Positions 32,688 to 44,716 of a DNA stretch of 64,000 bases are shown piece by piece (positions within the stretch are counted from its first letter, which is position 1; the number at the start of each line of letters is the position of its first letter). The position numbers and the translations under genes were made by a program. The notes beneath the pieces are model-generated. The model was not told the origin of the DNA. It searched no databases and worked only from the letters and a program-made list of their open reading frames with translations. Source of the stretch: Melieria omissa. Taxonomy: Eukaryota; Arthropoda; Insecta; Diptera; Ulidiidae. The DNA is taken from assembly GCA_963971225.1 (NCBI GenBank), contig OZ020270.1:78012432-78076431 (forward strand), written 5' to 3'.

Positions 32688-35600
32688 ATGAATTTAAGAA
32701 ATTCAGTTGCGAAAGGTGCCAATCTCAATTGCGCCAAGTCGGCGACCGCAGTCTCCACAAACAAGAGCGCCACGTGTCTCGGGGGTGCTCCGGCGGACAA
32801 GCGCACCACCGCTGCTAGTGTTGCCGCCGCTACCGACTTCACCGCTGCCACTGACGCAACGGATTCTACTGCTGTCACCGATGTTACTGCCGCCACCGAT
32901 GTAACCGATCCTACTGCTGTCACCGACGCCGCTGCCACCACCGATTCCATCACCGCTGCCACCACCTATTCCACCACCGCTGCCACCACCGATTCCACCA
33001 CCGCTGCGTCCGCATCCATCTTCGACGAAACTGCTGCCACCATGCCCAAATCAACTGAACCTGGGCCCAACAATGGTCGCGAAGACATGAGCTCACGGGA
33101 CCTGCAGGAGGAGGTTGCCCGGTTGAACATGCAAAGGGAGCTGCTACTATTGAGGCGCGAAGTGGAAGCCCTGCAACACTATGGCCACCGAAGCTCGGCA
33201 AACGACATGGCCTCGGTCGAGGCCCTAGTAACAAAATTCACGGGCGACGATTCGCAAGACGTAAGGAAGTGGTTGCACGATCTGGAGGACACGCTCGAGA
33301 TGTTCCAGTGCGATGAGCGCAGCAGACTTGTATGTACGCGGCGACTCCTGGACGGAACCGCAAAATTATTTGCTAGCGCAGTGTGCGCCACTACGTATAA
33401 TCAACTGAAGCAGTCATTGTTGCGTGAATTCGGTCAGACACATACACTCCTGGAGGTACACGAGCAGCTCAAGAATCGGTAGCGCAGAGCAGGGGAGAGC
33501 TTGCAACGGTACATAGTGGAGATGCGGGTCATAGCAGACACGGCCAACCTTCCGGAGCACGTCGTGGTCGACGCTGTCATCGCTGGATTGAACGAAAGGT
33601 CGCCGCTGGTCTCGATGCTTTATCAGGCCACCACCTTCGAGCAACTGAAAGTGCAGTTCGAACGATATTCTAAGTTGCAACGTCAGCGTGCAACCGAAGT
33701 GCTACCGCCGAGGGTCCCGGCAGTGCCAGCCAAGCAGCGTAGTCAACCGGATGCGCCACGCTGCTTCAACTGTTCACAGTTCGGGCATTACCAGTCGCAG
33801 TGCCCTAAGCCGCAACGGAAACCTGGATCATGCTTCAAGTGTGGCGAAATGGGGCATTTCCACCAATCGTGCCCGCGGAAGCTGAGGACGGTCGGCGCCA
33901 TTGACGAGCCCACCACGCTTAGTCCGGGGCGGCAGGGTGCGGAGTTGGCTGAGGCAGTGGACGCTATGCAAACGGTAAGTGTCGTCATCTTAGGGGATCA
34001 AAGCGAACGCACTGAGGCTAATTATTTTCTTTCCCTTCTTGACTCCGGTAGCCCGAAGAGTTTTATTAGGCGCGCAATAATCCCATTCAACTTCCGTGCG
34101 AAGTTAAGGCCCAGTAATTACCGCGGTGTGGGTAGCGAACGACTTAGGACGTATGGCGAAATTTTATGCCAAATACGAATGAAGGGGCAGACGATTGAAC
34201 ACCAGTTTTCCATCCTACCTGATGCAGATCTTTCCGTGCCCGTTTTAATTGGGCGAGATCTGTTACAAAAATTTCAAATCTTTTTATGTAAATTTAAGAA
34301 AGTTAAAATGTATTCTAGAACAGAGCTTGTAAAGTTGAAAACAGCATTAAAGGAATCAAAGAATTTAGATAGCATTGCGTTCGATTTGTTCAACCTGAGG
34401 AAGAATTGTGGTATGTGCTCAAAGTGTCTGACCAAAATTAGAAACGAAGAGACCCGGTCGATTCCACCATGCCAGGCTAGTGGTACTGAGTTTACAGAGG
34501 AGGTTCCAGAGGAAGACTATACTCTGTTAGTTCACGCGGTCGAAGTAGCGAATAAGAGCAGGGAATACAAGACTAGGTTTCGCCTTGATCAGGAAACTGC
34601 CTTGGGGAATGTTCACCGTACTTCATTAGACTTAGGTCACCATGTAGACATCAATCCTGAGCTCAAAGAAGACCAACTGGTAAAATTGAGGGCGACCATC
34701 GACGAAACTTATTGTAGTCCCAAGTCTGCATTAGCAGCAGAGGTCGACCCTTACAATTACCAAATGAAGATCAACTTGACAGATGACACCCCATTCCACT
34801 GTGCACCCAGAAGACTCTCTTATTTAGAAAAAGCAGAAGTGCAGGGGATTATTCACAAGCTGCTCTCCGATGGAGTCATTAGATACAGTAATTCCCCCTA
34901 TGCGTCCGCAACTGTCCTAGTCAGGAAAAAGAATGGGGAGTTAAGATTATGCGTGGATTATAGACCTCTAAATAAAAAAACTATCCGCGACAATTTTCCG
35001 ATGCCATTGATTGAAGATTGTTTAGAGTACTTGTCCGGCAAGAAAATTTTTACAGTTCTAGATTTGAAAAGTGGGTTCCACCAGGTCCAGATGCATGAAG
35101 ACTCTGTTAAGTACACATCGTTTGTGACGCCTGGAGGGCAGTATGAGTATACAAGAATGCCTTCTGGTTTAAAGAACGCCCCCGCGGTTTTCCAGCGGTT
35201 CGTATGCGAAATACTTAGGGATTTGTTGCAGTCGGGAAAGATAGTTGTTTTTATGGATGACATTATGGTGGCCACAGTAGACTTCGACACGCACGTACAG
35301 GTGGTAGCTGAGGTCCTCAGTCGCTTATATAAGAGGGGCCTAGAACTAAAGATGGAGAAATGCAAGTTTGGCTATTTCCAAGTAAACTTTTTAGGATATA
35401 ACATCCACGCGAATGGCATACGACCAAATAGTGAACACCTTGAAAGCATCAAGCGCTTTCCGAAGCCCCAAAACATTAAGCAGCTCCAACGGTGCCTTGG
35501 GTTGTTTTCATACTTCCGGAAGTTTGTTCCTTCGTTTTCCTCAATTGCCAGACCGTTAACAAGTCTACTTAAGAAAGATGTTCCCTTTAATTTCGATGAG

Positions 35601-37412
35601 CCTTGTGAGCGGGCCTTCCAGACACTTAAAGATCTCTTGATAACCGCACCGGTCTTAGCAATTTATAGTCCCGTTAAAGAAACTGAATTACACACTGATG
35701 CGAGTAACCTAGGATTTGGTGCCATTTTAATGCAAAAACAGGACGATGGAAGATTCCATCCGGTTTCCTATTTTTCAAAGACTGCATCTGAGTCGGAATC
35801 CAAGTTGCATAGCTTTGAGCTGGAAACCCTCGCTATCGTTTACGCTCTCGAGCGGTTTAGAACAGAATTAATGGGGATAGCCTTTACAATAGTCACCGAT
35901 TGTAGCGCTTTAGCTCAAGCCGTGGAGAAGAAATCAGTCAATCAGCGTATCGCCAGATGGGTATTTAATTTCGAAAACTTCAATTATAAAGTAAGGCACC
36001 GCAGCGGGATTACTATGGGTCATGTTGATGCCCTCAGCCGATGCCATTTGATAACTCCTGATGACGTCAATGATGTTGACGTAAACATTCAGATTACTCA
36101 GAACAGGGATCCAACCATACGGACGATTAGAGACAAGCTCGAAGTGGGACCAGTACAACATTATGAACTGAAGGATGGGCTAGTATTCAAGTCCGATGCA
36201 AAGTCAGGTCGCCTGCAACTCTACGTGCCATCCGAAATGGAATCAAAACTAATTAGGGTAACACACGAAAAGGTAGGGCATATGGGAGTGGACAAGACCG
36301 TAGACCAAATTAAGAAGCATTACTGGTTTCCCAAGTTACGGAAGAAGGTCGGGCAGTATATCCTAAATTGCATAAAATGTATAACTTACTCGCCGACTGC
36401 GCGCTTAAATGAGCGAAACTTACATAACATCCCACGGAATCCCGTCCCATTCGATACGGTCCACATAGACCACTTCGGCCCACTTCCCGCCATTCGGTCA
36501 GTCAGAAGACATATACTGGTGGTAGTAGATAATTTTACAAAGTTCGTCAAACTCTATGCAGTAAAAACTACCAGCACTAGAGAAGTATGCGCTTCCCTGC
36601 AGAAATACTTCGATAACTACAGTCGACCTAGACGTATTATTAGTGACCGGGGAACATGTTTCACCTCAAATGATTTCGCTGATTTTGTAAAGAAAAACAA
36701 TATTCAGCACATCAAAGTTGCAGTTGCGTCGGCCCAAGCCAACGGACAGGTAGAAAGAGTAAACCGGGTACTGAAGGCCATGTTGTCGAAGCTCACTGAA
36801 CCACTTAGCCATTCGGACTGGATCAGTAAATTGACCCTTGCAGAATACGCGATAAACAATTCCACTCACTCCTCTACCCACAAGTCGCCAAGTATGCTGC
36901 TCTTTGGCGTTGAGCAACGGGGCAGGATTATCGACGAGCTTACCGAGCACCTACAGGAAAAAGTTATTGACCCTGAGATCCGGGATTTAGAGAAGGTACG
37001 ATCAGAAGCGTTGCATTCGATAGAGAAGTCTCAGGCCTATAACCTGAAATATTTTTTGAATCATAGCGTACCTGCTAAAGTTTATAATGTCGGTGACTAT
37101 GTGGTCTTGAAGAACGTAGACACCACTACGGGGACCAACAAAAAATTCATCCCCCGATACCGAGGACCTTACGTGATTACCAAGAAACTGCCGAACGATC
37201 GATATGTGTTGAGGGACATTGAGAACTTTCAGGTTACTCAGATACCCTACGATGGTGTGGTTGAATCGTGCCGCTTACGATTGTGGGTCAGACCTGTTCA
37301 GACATCAGACACTTTGATTACATCTGTCGATGACGACACTAGAGCCGAGCTTCTTGCCACTCGATCGAGTCGATCGAGCTGTCAGGAGGGCCGAGCTGTA
37401 AGCATTGCATAA
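32688..37412 (+). CDS. gag-pol: Gag-Pol polyprotein, single frame with one internal TAG
   Basis: The ATG at 32688 opens a 1574-codon frame interrupted only by TAG at 33480-33482. Gag starts with a threonine/alanine-rich low-complexity region made of ATDSTAVTDV-like repeats (32810-33010), then a capsid-like domain and two CCHC knuckles (CFNCSQFGHYQSQC, CFKCGEMGHFHQSC). Counting codons from 33501: protease LLDSGSPKSF (about 180), RT with LRLCVDYRPLN, LDLKSGFHQVQM and VVFMDDIMV (about 584), RNase H (ELHTDASNLGFG, VDALSRC), integrase with zinc region (about 920), aspartates in VHIDHFGPL (988) and IISDRGTCF (1047), glutamate in GQVERVNR (1083), and a basic C-terminal part. All catalytic residues are present. 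A one-frame gag-pol is characteristic of the mdg3/blastopia group. Confidence 0.92.
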
Positions 37413-37636
37413 AGAAAACAAGAATTTTATTATTTGGTGCGCCCGGTGCGCCATATGGTTTGCCACCCGCAGCCAACTCCGCTGTCTGCGATCAGCCTGG
37501 ACTACCGCAGCCAACATGCCAACTTCCTTCTCTTAAAATTTGACGGCCGAAGCGAACAGACGCAACAAGAAAAAATAAACCGAAGAACATCTTTACTAAA
37601 TTAAAAATAAATAAATAAAAGAAGTACTAAATTAAA
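37397..37636 (+). repeat. 3' LTR of the blastopia-like element
   Basis: Same 240 bp as the 5' LTR. The gag-pol frame runs 15 bases into it before stopping at 37412. Confidence 0.9.
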
Positions 37637-39074
37637 ATAGATTAGATATTAGCAAATTTAAATAAAAGAAATTCTTAGGAAGATAAGATATATGACGCTC
37701 GTATTGATTTAAAAATTTTTATTAATTTTTATTAGAAAAAAAAATGTAAGCAACTTTAAACACTCCTCGAACATCCTGGCAGGATTTGCGCAGCTCCTTT
37801 GGACTCCAACGACGACTGATAATTTGGCATTCCCAACAGCATTCTTGGGCTCGCTTTAGTACTTAATTTCGTCAGCTTCATATTCATCGTTTATACATAG
37901 TTTTTATATGGACTTGGCGTAGTTTTAATTTCAGTTTTAGCACATTTATTTAGTTTTCAGCACAATTTTTGTAGTTTGTTTAAACTGGCATTTTTTTAGT
38001 TACTTTAGTTTTAGTACCAGAACCAACTTGGGTTTTTTTTTTTTGTTTTTAAAGAAAGCTTTGCCTTGCGAGCTTTGAAAAAAGAAAATGATCTCGCACA
38101 CTCAGCACTGTATATTCGTTGGCCTTTAAATTATGCCATTGTTTGAACACTGTCCGTGCACTTCACCACATTTATTTTCCGCGGCACACTAGTCTTCTGC
38201 CACTGGTGGACCAATTTCTAAGACCGACGACGAACCGCCACGGGTCAATTTGTTGACCACTACTCCACGCACCAAACTCTTGAGTCTAATTACTCCTCAT
38301 TGACTTAATGATCTGTCACTACTCCATCGGCTATCAGCAACTCCTCCTCCGCAACTAATCATCGCGATCATACCGCTGCGGCCGCTTATAAAGCAAATTT
38401 GGCAGCAACAGCGCATAATCGCCTGATCACCCGACTTCCAGCAGATCACCCCACTTCTTTGCAGAAATGCGGCAAAATATGGTGCAATGGGGTGATCTTT
38501 ACGTGGTTGGTGGAATGCAGCAGCCAGAGCAGCAAAGACTTACCCAGCTGCACGACACAACAACACCATGCCTGGAATGCAAGTGCCGGCAGCCGAAATG
38601 CATCCCACCAACACTTTACGCAAGGTCATAAAGTGCAGTGCAGCCGAAGTGCACTACCACCGCCACACCCCACTATCTGCTGGATACGCAGATGCGATTT
38701 AAGAGCGCCGCGCTAGCGCAGTACAAACGTACAGCGAAAGAGAAGCGCAAGTGCAGCGCGAAAGTTCTGCGCTCACCTTCGCTTGCGTGAATGGCTCAGC
38801 ACACCAACAACAACAACCATGTTGGCTGCCGAGTGTGCGTACAAACACAGCTAGCGCTTGCTTGTTCCCTGCTGCACAAGTCTAGCTTGATTAGCGCTGG
38901 GCTGATAAGCGCTGGGCTGATTAGCGCTGGGTTGATTAGCGCTAGTATTTAGTGCAGTGCGTCGCATTAATACGCGGCCCTGTTTAAGTAGCTGCGCAGC
39001 CCAAGCCTTTATATGCAGCCCAGTACAACACAAAAATTGCGGCACAGCTGCAAGTTTTGGAAAAGGGATGCGAA

Positions 39075-42000
39075 TTAAATTTTCCTTTCCTGTATGTCCT
39101 TCCTATGGTAAATCTCTCGCTTCCCAGTTTCTTCATCTTCCAGCTCGTACATATTGTTACCCTTCTTGCCTATAACTTTTGCCTTTAAAAATTTGGGAGC
39201 AAATTTAGCACAAAATCGTTTGCTTGCATCGCTAAGAACAAAATTACGCCTAAATACTGTGTCGCCTATCTCGAACTGTTTCGTCGAACTACGTAAGTTG
39301 TAACGATTTGCAGAGGTCTCATACGCTTTAGCAATATTGGCGCTTAAGGCTTCGCGTATTAGCTTGATTTTGTCCTGCCTTTCTATCACCGTATCTTCAA
39401 ATGATTGCAGCTTTCGCACCAACTCATAATCGCGTCCGTGCGACAACATTTGTTGACCCGTCAACGCAAAGTATTGCGAGCAGCCGATAGTTTGGTGATA
39501 AGCGCTGCGCAATGCTTCTGCTATATTAGCCAAATTGCGGTCCCAAGTCGTTTGGTCTTTGCCAATATATGACCGGATGCCTACCAGAATGGATCTATTA
39601 ACACGCTCGCTAGCGTTCGCTTGGGGACTATACAGCGCAGTGAACATGTGCCGTACGCCTCGCTCTTTTCAGAATCCGTTGAAATGTGTAGACTTGAATT
39701 GTTTACCATTGTCGGTTAGAATTACTTCGGGCGTCCCGAATACACTGAAGACATTTTCGCGCAGAAAATCGCAAATGACATTGGAGTTGGCTTTCCTAAT
39801 GGCTTTCAACAGCGGAAATTTTGTCAAATGATCGAGGACAATAAGTATAGCCACATTGCCTTGTTTCGAACGCGGATAAGGACCTAACAAATCAATATAT
39901 AATTTTTGAAAAGGACGTTGCGTACTGTATTGACCAGACATTGGCGGACGTAGAATTCGGTTTGGAGCTTTGCTCTGCCCACAAACTGTACATTTGCCAA
40001 TAAAGTCCTTGACGTCGGCAACCATATTCGGCCAAAACAAATTTTTCCGCAAGTGCTCTAGTGTTTTGCCTATACCACCGTGACATTTATTTGGAGGACA
40101 ATGAGCACTACTAATTGCTTCTGCAATTAATTCTTTTGGTAGCCACAGCTTCCAATTTGATACTTCCCGTTCAGGGTTACCATCTGCGAATTCGTTGCGT
40201 TTGTAAACGTGTTTGCCAACAATACGCAGATCAGGCAATCGTGCTTCGTTTTCAGAAATTCGCTGCTTCAAATCAAGATAATTCGCAGACTCAAAAGCTG
40301 GAGATTCCAAGTCAACAATGGGTAGCGCTTCAATTTCGCATGCGTTATTTTCAAATTCTTGTCGCGACAAGCAATCAGGCACAACATTTTGGGAGCCACG
40401 TCGGTGCTCAATTTTAAATTTAAAGCCCTGAAGCTTCAAAGACCAGCGTGCGAGTCTACCAGACAAATCCGGCTGTCGCATGAGCCACTGCAAACTTGCA
40501 TGGTCCGTCACAATAGTGAATTCCTGGCCTTCTACGTACGCTCGGAATTTCTTCAAGCTCAACAATGCCGCAAGACATTCTAGCTCCGTAACGCTATAGT
40601 TACTCTGCGCTTTGTTCAGTTTGCGCGAGAAATACGCAATCGGTACTTCGACACCCTCAGCATTTTTCTGGGCTAAAACTGCTCCTAACCCTAGTGTACT
40701 AGCGTCGCATTGTATGATGAATGGCTTGTTGTAGTCCGGATTGGCTAACACTGGCGCGGACGTTAGTTTTTCTTTCAAAACATCAAACGCGTTCTGAGCT
40801 TCTGTTGACCAATCGAATCCTTTACCTTTCTTTAAAAGATTGGTAAGCGGAGTTGTTATGGCTGCGTAATTATCAATGAAACGACGGTACCAGCCAGTCA
40901 TACCTAAAAATCGACGCAAGCTTTTCACTGTAGTTGGTGGCGGATAATCGTGTATGGCTGACACTTTCTCCGGGTCAGTACGAAGTGTACCGTCACCTAC
41001 AATGTAGCCCAGATATTTTACCTCCTTTATGCAGAACTTGCTTTTGTCAACATTAATCGTCAAGCCGGCTTTTCTTAAGTGGTGCGCTACTTCAGCGAGA
41101 ACAGACAGATGATCAGCGAAGGTTTCAGACACAATTAGGAGATCATCTAAATACACGAAAACTTGGTCTTTCAGTTGAGGAGGGATTACTCGATCCATCA
41201 AACGACACAATGCTTGTGGCGCATTGCACAAGCCAAAAGGCATAACGCAATAACGATATAAAGGCCGATTAGGCACCGTAAAACAAGTGTAATCGCGGGA
41301 CGATTCAGCTAGCGGAATTTGCCAAAATGCACGACGAAGGTCGAGCGAAGATATGAATTTGGCTTTTGGCAATCTGCTCAAAATACCTTCAATATGCGGT
41401 AGCGGATATGCGTCCTTGATTGTGACTGCATTGACTTTTCGCGAATCTAGACACAGACGGACTGTTTCTCCCTTGCGGACTAACACGACAGGACTGGACC
41501 ACGGACTATTAGGGGACTCTTCTATTACCCCAAGGCTCAACATTTCATCGATCTCCTTGTGCACTAACTTCTCAATTGCCGGAGAAATCGGAAAATATCT
41601 CTGCTTAATCGGACGGACATTCGGCTCAACTTCGATTATGTGTTCCATGAGGGTTGTTTTTCCTAACCCCTCAACTTCACATGATGAAAATGACTTCTTT
41701 ACTGTCTCCAAACTTCTCTTCTGCTGATCTGTCAAAACAATCAAATTCTCATCTGCCTTCTTCTCGTTTGCGCAGATATCAATTTGAGCTATGATATCTG
41801 GCGCAATCTGAAACGCTCTCCAAAAATCTACGCCTAAGATAAGTTCTTGCGATAAATTTGGTACTACATAAAAATTAATAAGTGCTTTCTGCGCCTTAAA
41901 TTGTATTTCAATTGGGAAAATTCCAAAAACTACTTGTTTCCTGCCATCAGCAGTTTTTACTGTTGTTTTGTGCTGCCTGAATTCCTTTCTTTCGCAAAAT

Positions 42001-42182
42001 TCTTTTGCTAACGGACCACCAATGCATGAAACTTGCGCGCCACTGTCAAGCAAACCAAGGTGTGGTTTGTCAAAAAGCTTGATTTTGACATATGGACGCG
42101 AATCGAATGGCTTATGCTCAATCGCACAAATATTGGCAACATGCCTTCGTTGTTGCTTCACCTTCTGCCAAAAATTACTCAT
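39075..42182 (-). pseudogene. pol: RING Gypsy pol: protease, RT, RNase H, integrase; one stop
   Basis: From about 42182 the frame shows an aspartic protease (GLLDSGAQVSCIGG, residue 44), RT (SSLDLRRAFWQIPL, VMPFGLCNAPQ, VFVYLDDLLIV near residue 342), RNase H (IQCDASTLGLGAVL, TDHASLQWLM, VVPDCLSRQ) and integrase with a zinc region (CTVCGQSK) and the first two catalytic aspartates (YIDLLGPYP, ILTDNGKQF). A TGA at 39669-39671 interrupts the same frame, which resumes with the catalytic glutamate (ANASERVNRS) and a C-terminal segment ending at 39075. Another in-frame TGA at 42240 separates pol from about 65 upstream codons that overlap the end of gag. Residue spacing is normal for Gypsy pol, so only nonsense changes disable it. 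Confidence 0.9.
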
Positions 42183-42361
42183 ACGCGTTGATGTTCTTCG
42201 CGGGATTGCTGTCTCTACTACTGATTCCCTGTTAAAAATTCAATTTCGTATTGCTTCATATTTTTTTAACCTATCTTCATAAGAAATAATTTCATTACGC
42301 TTACATTCATCTAGCTTAGTTTCTATTGAATCCTCGTGAGCCGGTGGCATATGCGATGCAT

Positions 42362-43923
42362 TTATTTCCGTTGATTTACGTCGTAGCGAGGACTCGCATA
42401 CCCATCCTCGCTCGCTTTCGCGTTTCCCGGATTGCATTTCTTACAATTTGGCTTGTATTCGCCTACCGCACCACATCCATAACAAAATATCGAACGAGCT
42501 TCTAAACAATCAAAATATCTGTGACCGTCTTTGCGGCAATTCCAACAAACTAATTTTATAGTACTACGTCTAGTAACTTCTTCTACCTCCATTTTGACTT
42601 CGTTGTCATCTAAATCTGCCATATCTAATGCATTATCAAAATCAACTTTAACTTCAACTTCATTTACTTGGCGACGCGGAAAATTACCTCGCGGATTCGG
42701 TAAGGAATGTGCAACGCTCGACTTTGCAATTTCGTTTTGCAGACTTTCGCCTTTTAGACAAAGTCGACGCAACTCGGCCATTGAGTTAATGTTGACGTAC
42801 AGCAACTGCTGTCGAATACGCGGTCGTAAGCCTCTTTGTAGAATTTCGACAAGCTCAGATTCAGATATCGGTGATTTAAGGTTTTCAGATATTCGCAAAA
42901 CTGCGTTTCGATATTCATCGAATGATTCAGCGGCGCCTTGGCATCGGCTGCGCATGGCCTCCTTGATATCTGTATCTGTCTTGTGCTCCCCAAAGTGAGT
43001 ACGCAGAGCTTGACATAACGACGACCATTCAATCCTGTCTACTGAACGCCGGTATCTCCAGTACCAATCCTTGGCCTCGTTAACAAACAAACTTTGTACG
43101 TGCTCGCACAATAAACTAAAATCCCCACCTAGGGTATCTATAACCTGAAGTTCAATCCTAAAGATAAAATTCTCTACTGACAATTTAGGACTACCATCAA
43201 ACTTGATGTCCCAACTCGAGATAAGGTGCGCAATCTCGCCTGAATTGGTGACGGTCGATCCGTCACTGACGCGGAACGGAACCGGAACCTGACCATCACG
43301 GTTGTTGTTGTTGTTGTGTGCATACGGCAACTCTTGCGGAAATGTTGGTGTTGAATTGTGAGCTGAAATTGGTTGTGCTCACGTTGTGCACCTTGCAAAT
43401 TCAACCTGCTCAACACATTACTCAAGCTAGCCTCTAGCTTTCCTTCAATCAGCTGTGTCACTCGTGTTTCCAATCCATCCAGAATTGTGGCTTGCCTAGC
43501 TGACACAATAGCTCCCACCACACTTCTGATTCGGCTTTCGTCTGAAAGGTCACTTGCCCCATTGGCTGCTGCATCAGCAACCGCATTACTGGATCGAGTT
43601 GGCGTGCCAGACATCTGCGCTGCTGCTGCTGCTGCTTGCGATGTGGATGGACGAGGGTCTTCCGCTTCCTCTGACGGATTTGCTTGCGATCGCGTTTGCA
43701 TACCAGTAGACTTGGCTGAAGCTTTCACAAATTCTCGACTGCTACACGCAGCTCGACATTGTGGACATGACGAATTACGCTTCAGGTAGTTTAAGAGACA
43801 CGATCTGTGGAAAGTATGGCTACACGCCGTCCGTAATACATCACTGCCTTCAATAAAAATCGCACGGCATAATGTGCAAACCGATTGCATAGTCAAATTG
43901 TCAGTACTGTGTCTCAGCGACAT
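42362..43923 (-). CDS. gag: Gag with N-terminal RING-H2 finger (one frameshift)
   Basis: The ATG at 43923 starts a protein with a textbook RING-H2 cross-brace at residues 16-56: C16-x2-C19-x14-C34-x-H36-x2-H39-x2-C42-x10-C53-P-x-C56. An alanine/serine-rich linker with a short helical segment (about 130-180) follows. A one-base frame change near 43330-43380, next to a CAA run, leads into a capsid-like domain (FDGSPKLSVENFIFRIE, then DWYWRYRR, then AESFDEYRNAVLRI) and two knuckles: CWNCRKDGHRYFDC (regular) and CYGCGAVGEYKPNC, where the histidine is glutamate. RING-H2 domains usually recruit E2 ubiquitin-conjugating enzymes, so a ligase activity attached to the particle protein is an inference. 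Frameshift or single-base loss cannot be distinguished here. Confidence 0.85.
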
Positions 43924-44699
43924 CTTTATTCAAACAACTGTGTTGTACCAACAAAAAAAATAAAAACTTCAAATCCAAAAATTCATCAACCAAAAAAAAT
44001 TATAGCACCAGCCAAAAATTCGCAAAACCAAACCAAAAAAAAAAATCGAACCGCAAAAGAATTAAAGATAAAGATATAATTTTTGTACCAACAAACTCTC
44101 AAAATGTACCAACCAGATAAAGATAAAGATAACGGTAAAGATAAAGATAAGATAAGATTAAACAAAATCATCAATTGCCAAAAAAAATCAATCAAACGAT
44201 ATAACTTTCTGGTTTGGTCTGTATGAAGGGTGTAAGGAGATTTTCCGGAGGAAAATGAAACAACTAACAGCTCGCTTCAACGATCAAATGCATTTGCAAT
44301 GAGGTTATAAGCTACTACCACGGGCTTAAAAAAAATCCGCACTGCAAAGCTATCGCGAAAACGAAAATTCAAGAACATTTTATAAAAATGAAGAAAACAT
44401 ATAACCTCAAGCATATCGGTTTTCCCCTCAGCATTCGTGCCGGTTAGCTCAACCAACATTTAGTTGAAGCTGTACTAAGAATCCAAAGCATGAAGCTAAT
44501 AAAGAAAAACATCCGATTGCAAAAACCAAATCTTTTCGAAGGGATTCAACGTTCGTAGGCAGTGGTAAGAGGTTATAGTATTCAACCAAAACCTCAAAAA
44601 TCCAAGCATGCCTAACAAACGCAATGCTTCAAAAAGCCAAACGGACCGACGGACAATTACGTTATGGTAAAATTCGGCCCCACTTACGTAGCGGCCCCA

Positions 44700-44711
44700 C
44701 GTTGGGCGCCA
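44700..44711 (-). other. Primer-binding site of the RING Gypsy
   Basis: TGGCGCCCAACG on the minus strand, five bases after the LTR end at 44717, followed by TGGGGCCGCTACG. This corresponds to a tRNA-Lys-type primer. The segment 43924-44699 between it and gag is AT-rich leader with GATAAAGATAAA repeats near 44115-44160 and no further gene. Confidence 0.75.
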
Positions 44712-44716
44712 TTTTC

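Larger units (their letters stand above)
32432..37636 (+). mobile_element. Nearly intact mdg3/blastopia-like Gypsy element
   Basis: Two 240-bp LTRs (32432-32671 and 37397-37636) that I read as identical, flanked by ATAG (32428-32431 and 37637-37640). The uninterrupted target is seen at 46343 in the other LTR of the host element. The primer-site region TCAGAAGTGGGAT follows the 5' LTR, the same sequence used by the SAP Gypsy. The single gag-pol frame has one stop. Confidence 0.93.
28133..39027 (-). repeat. 3' LTR of the RING Gypsy, with two insertions
   Basis: The LTR parts are 28133-29505, 32176-32431 and 37637-39027; together they equal the 3015-bp 5' LTR. The insertions are an errantivirus-like element (29506-32175, TSD ATAT) and an mdg3/blastopia-like element (32432-37636, TSD ATAG). 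The TGATTAGCGCTGGGC tandem array recurs at about 38888-38945, with one unit changed to TGATAAG. Confidence 0.9.

Noticed and set aside
32636..33234. Antisense frames rich in V/A/W
   Set aside because: Shadows of the threonine/alanine-rich Gag repeat of the blastopia-like element.
38399..38716. 105-codon plus-strand frame, identical at 47103-47420
   Set aside because: Both lie in the two LTRs of one element and are antisense to it; the identity follows from LTR duplication, not selection.
38880..38950. CRISPR-like array
   Set aside because: The 15-bp units are contiguous tandem repeats within an LTR, without spacers, in a eukaryotic context.
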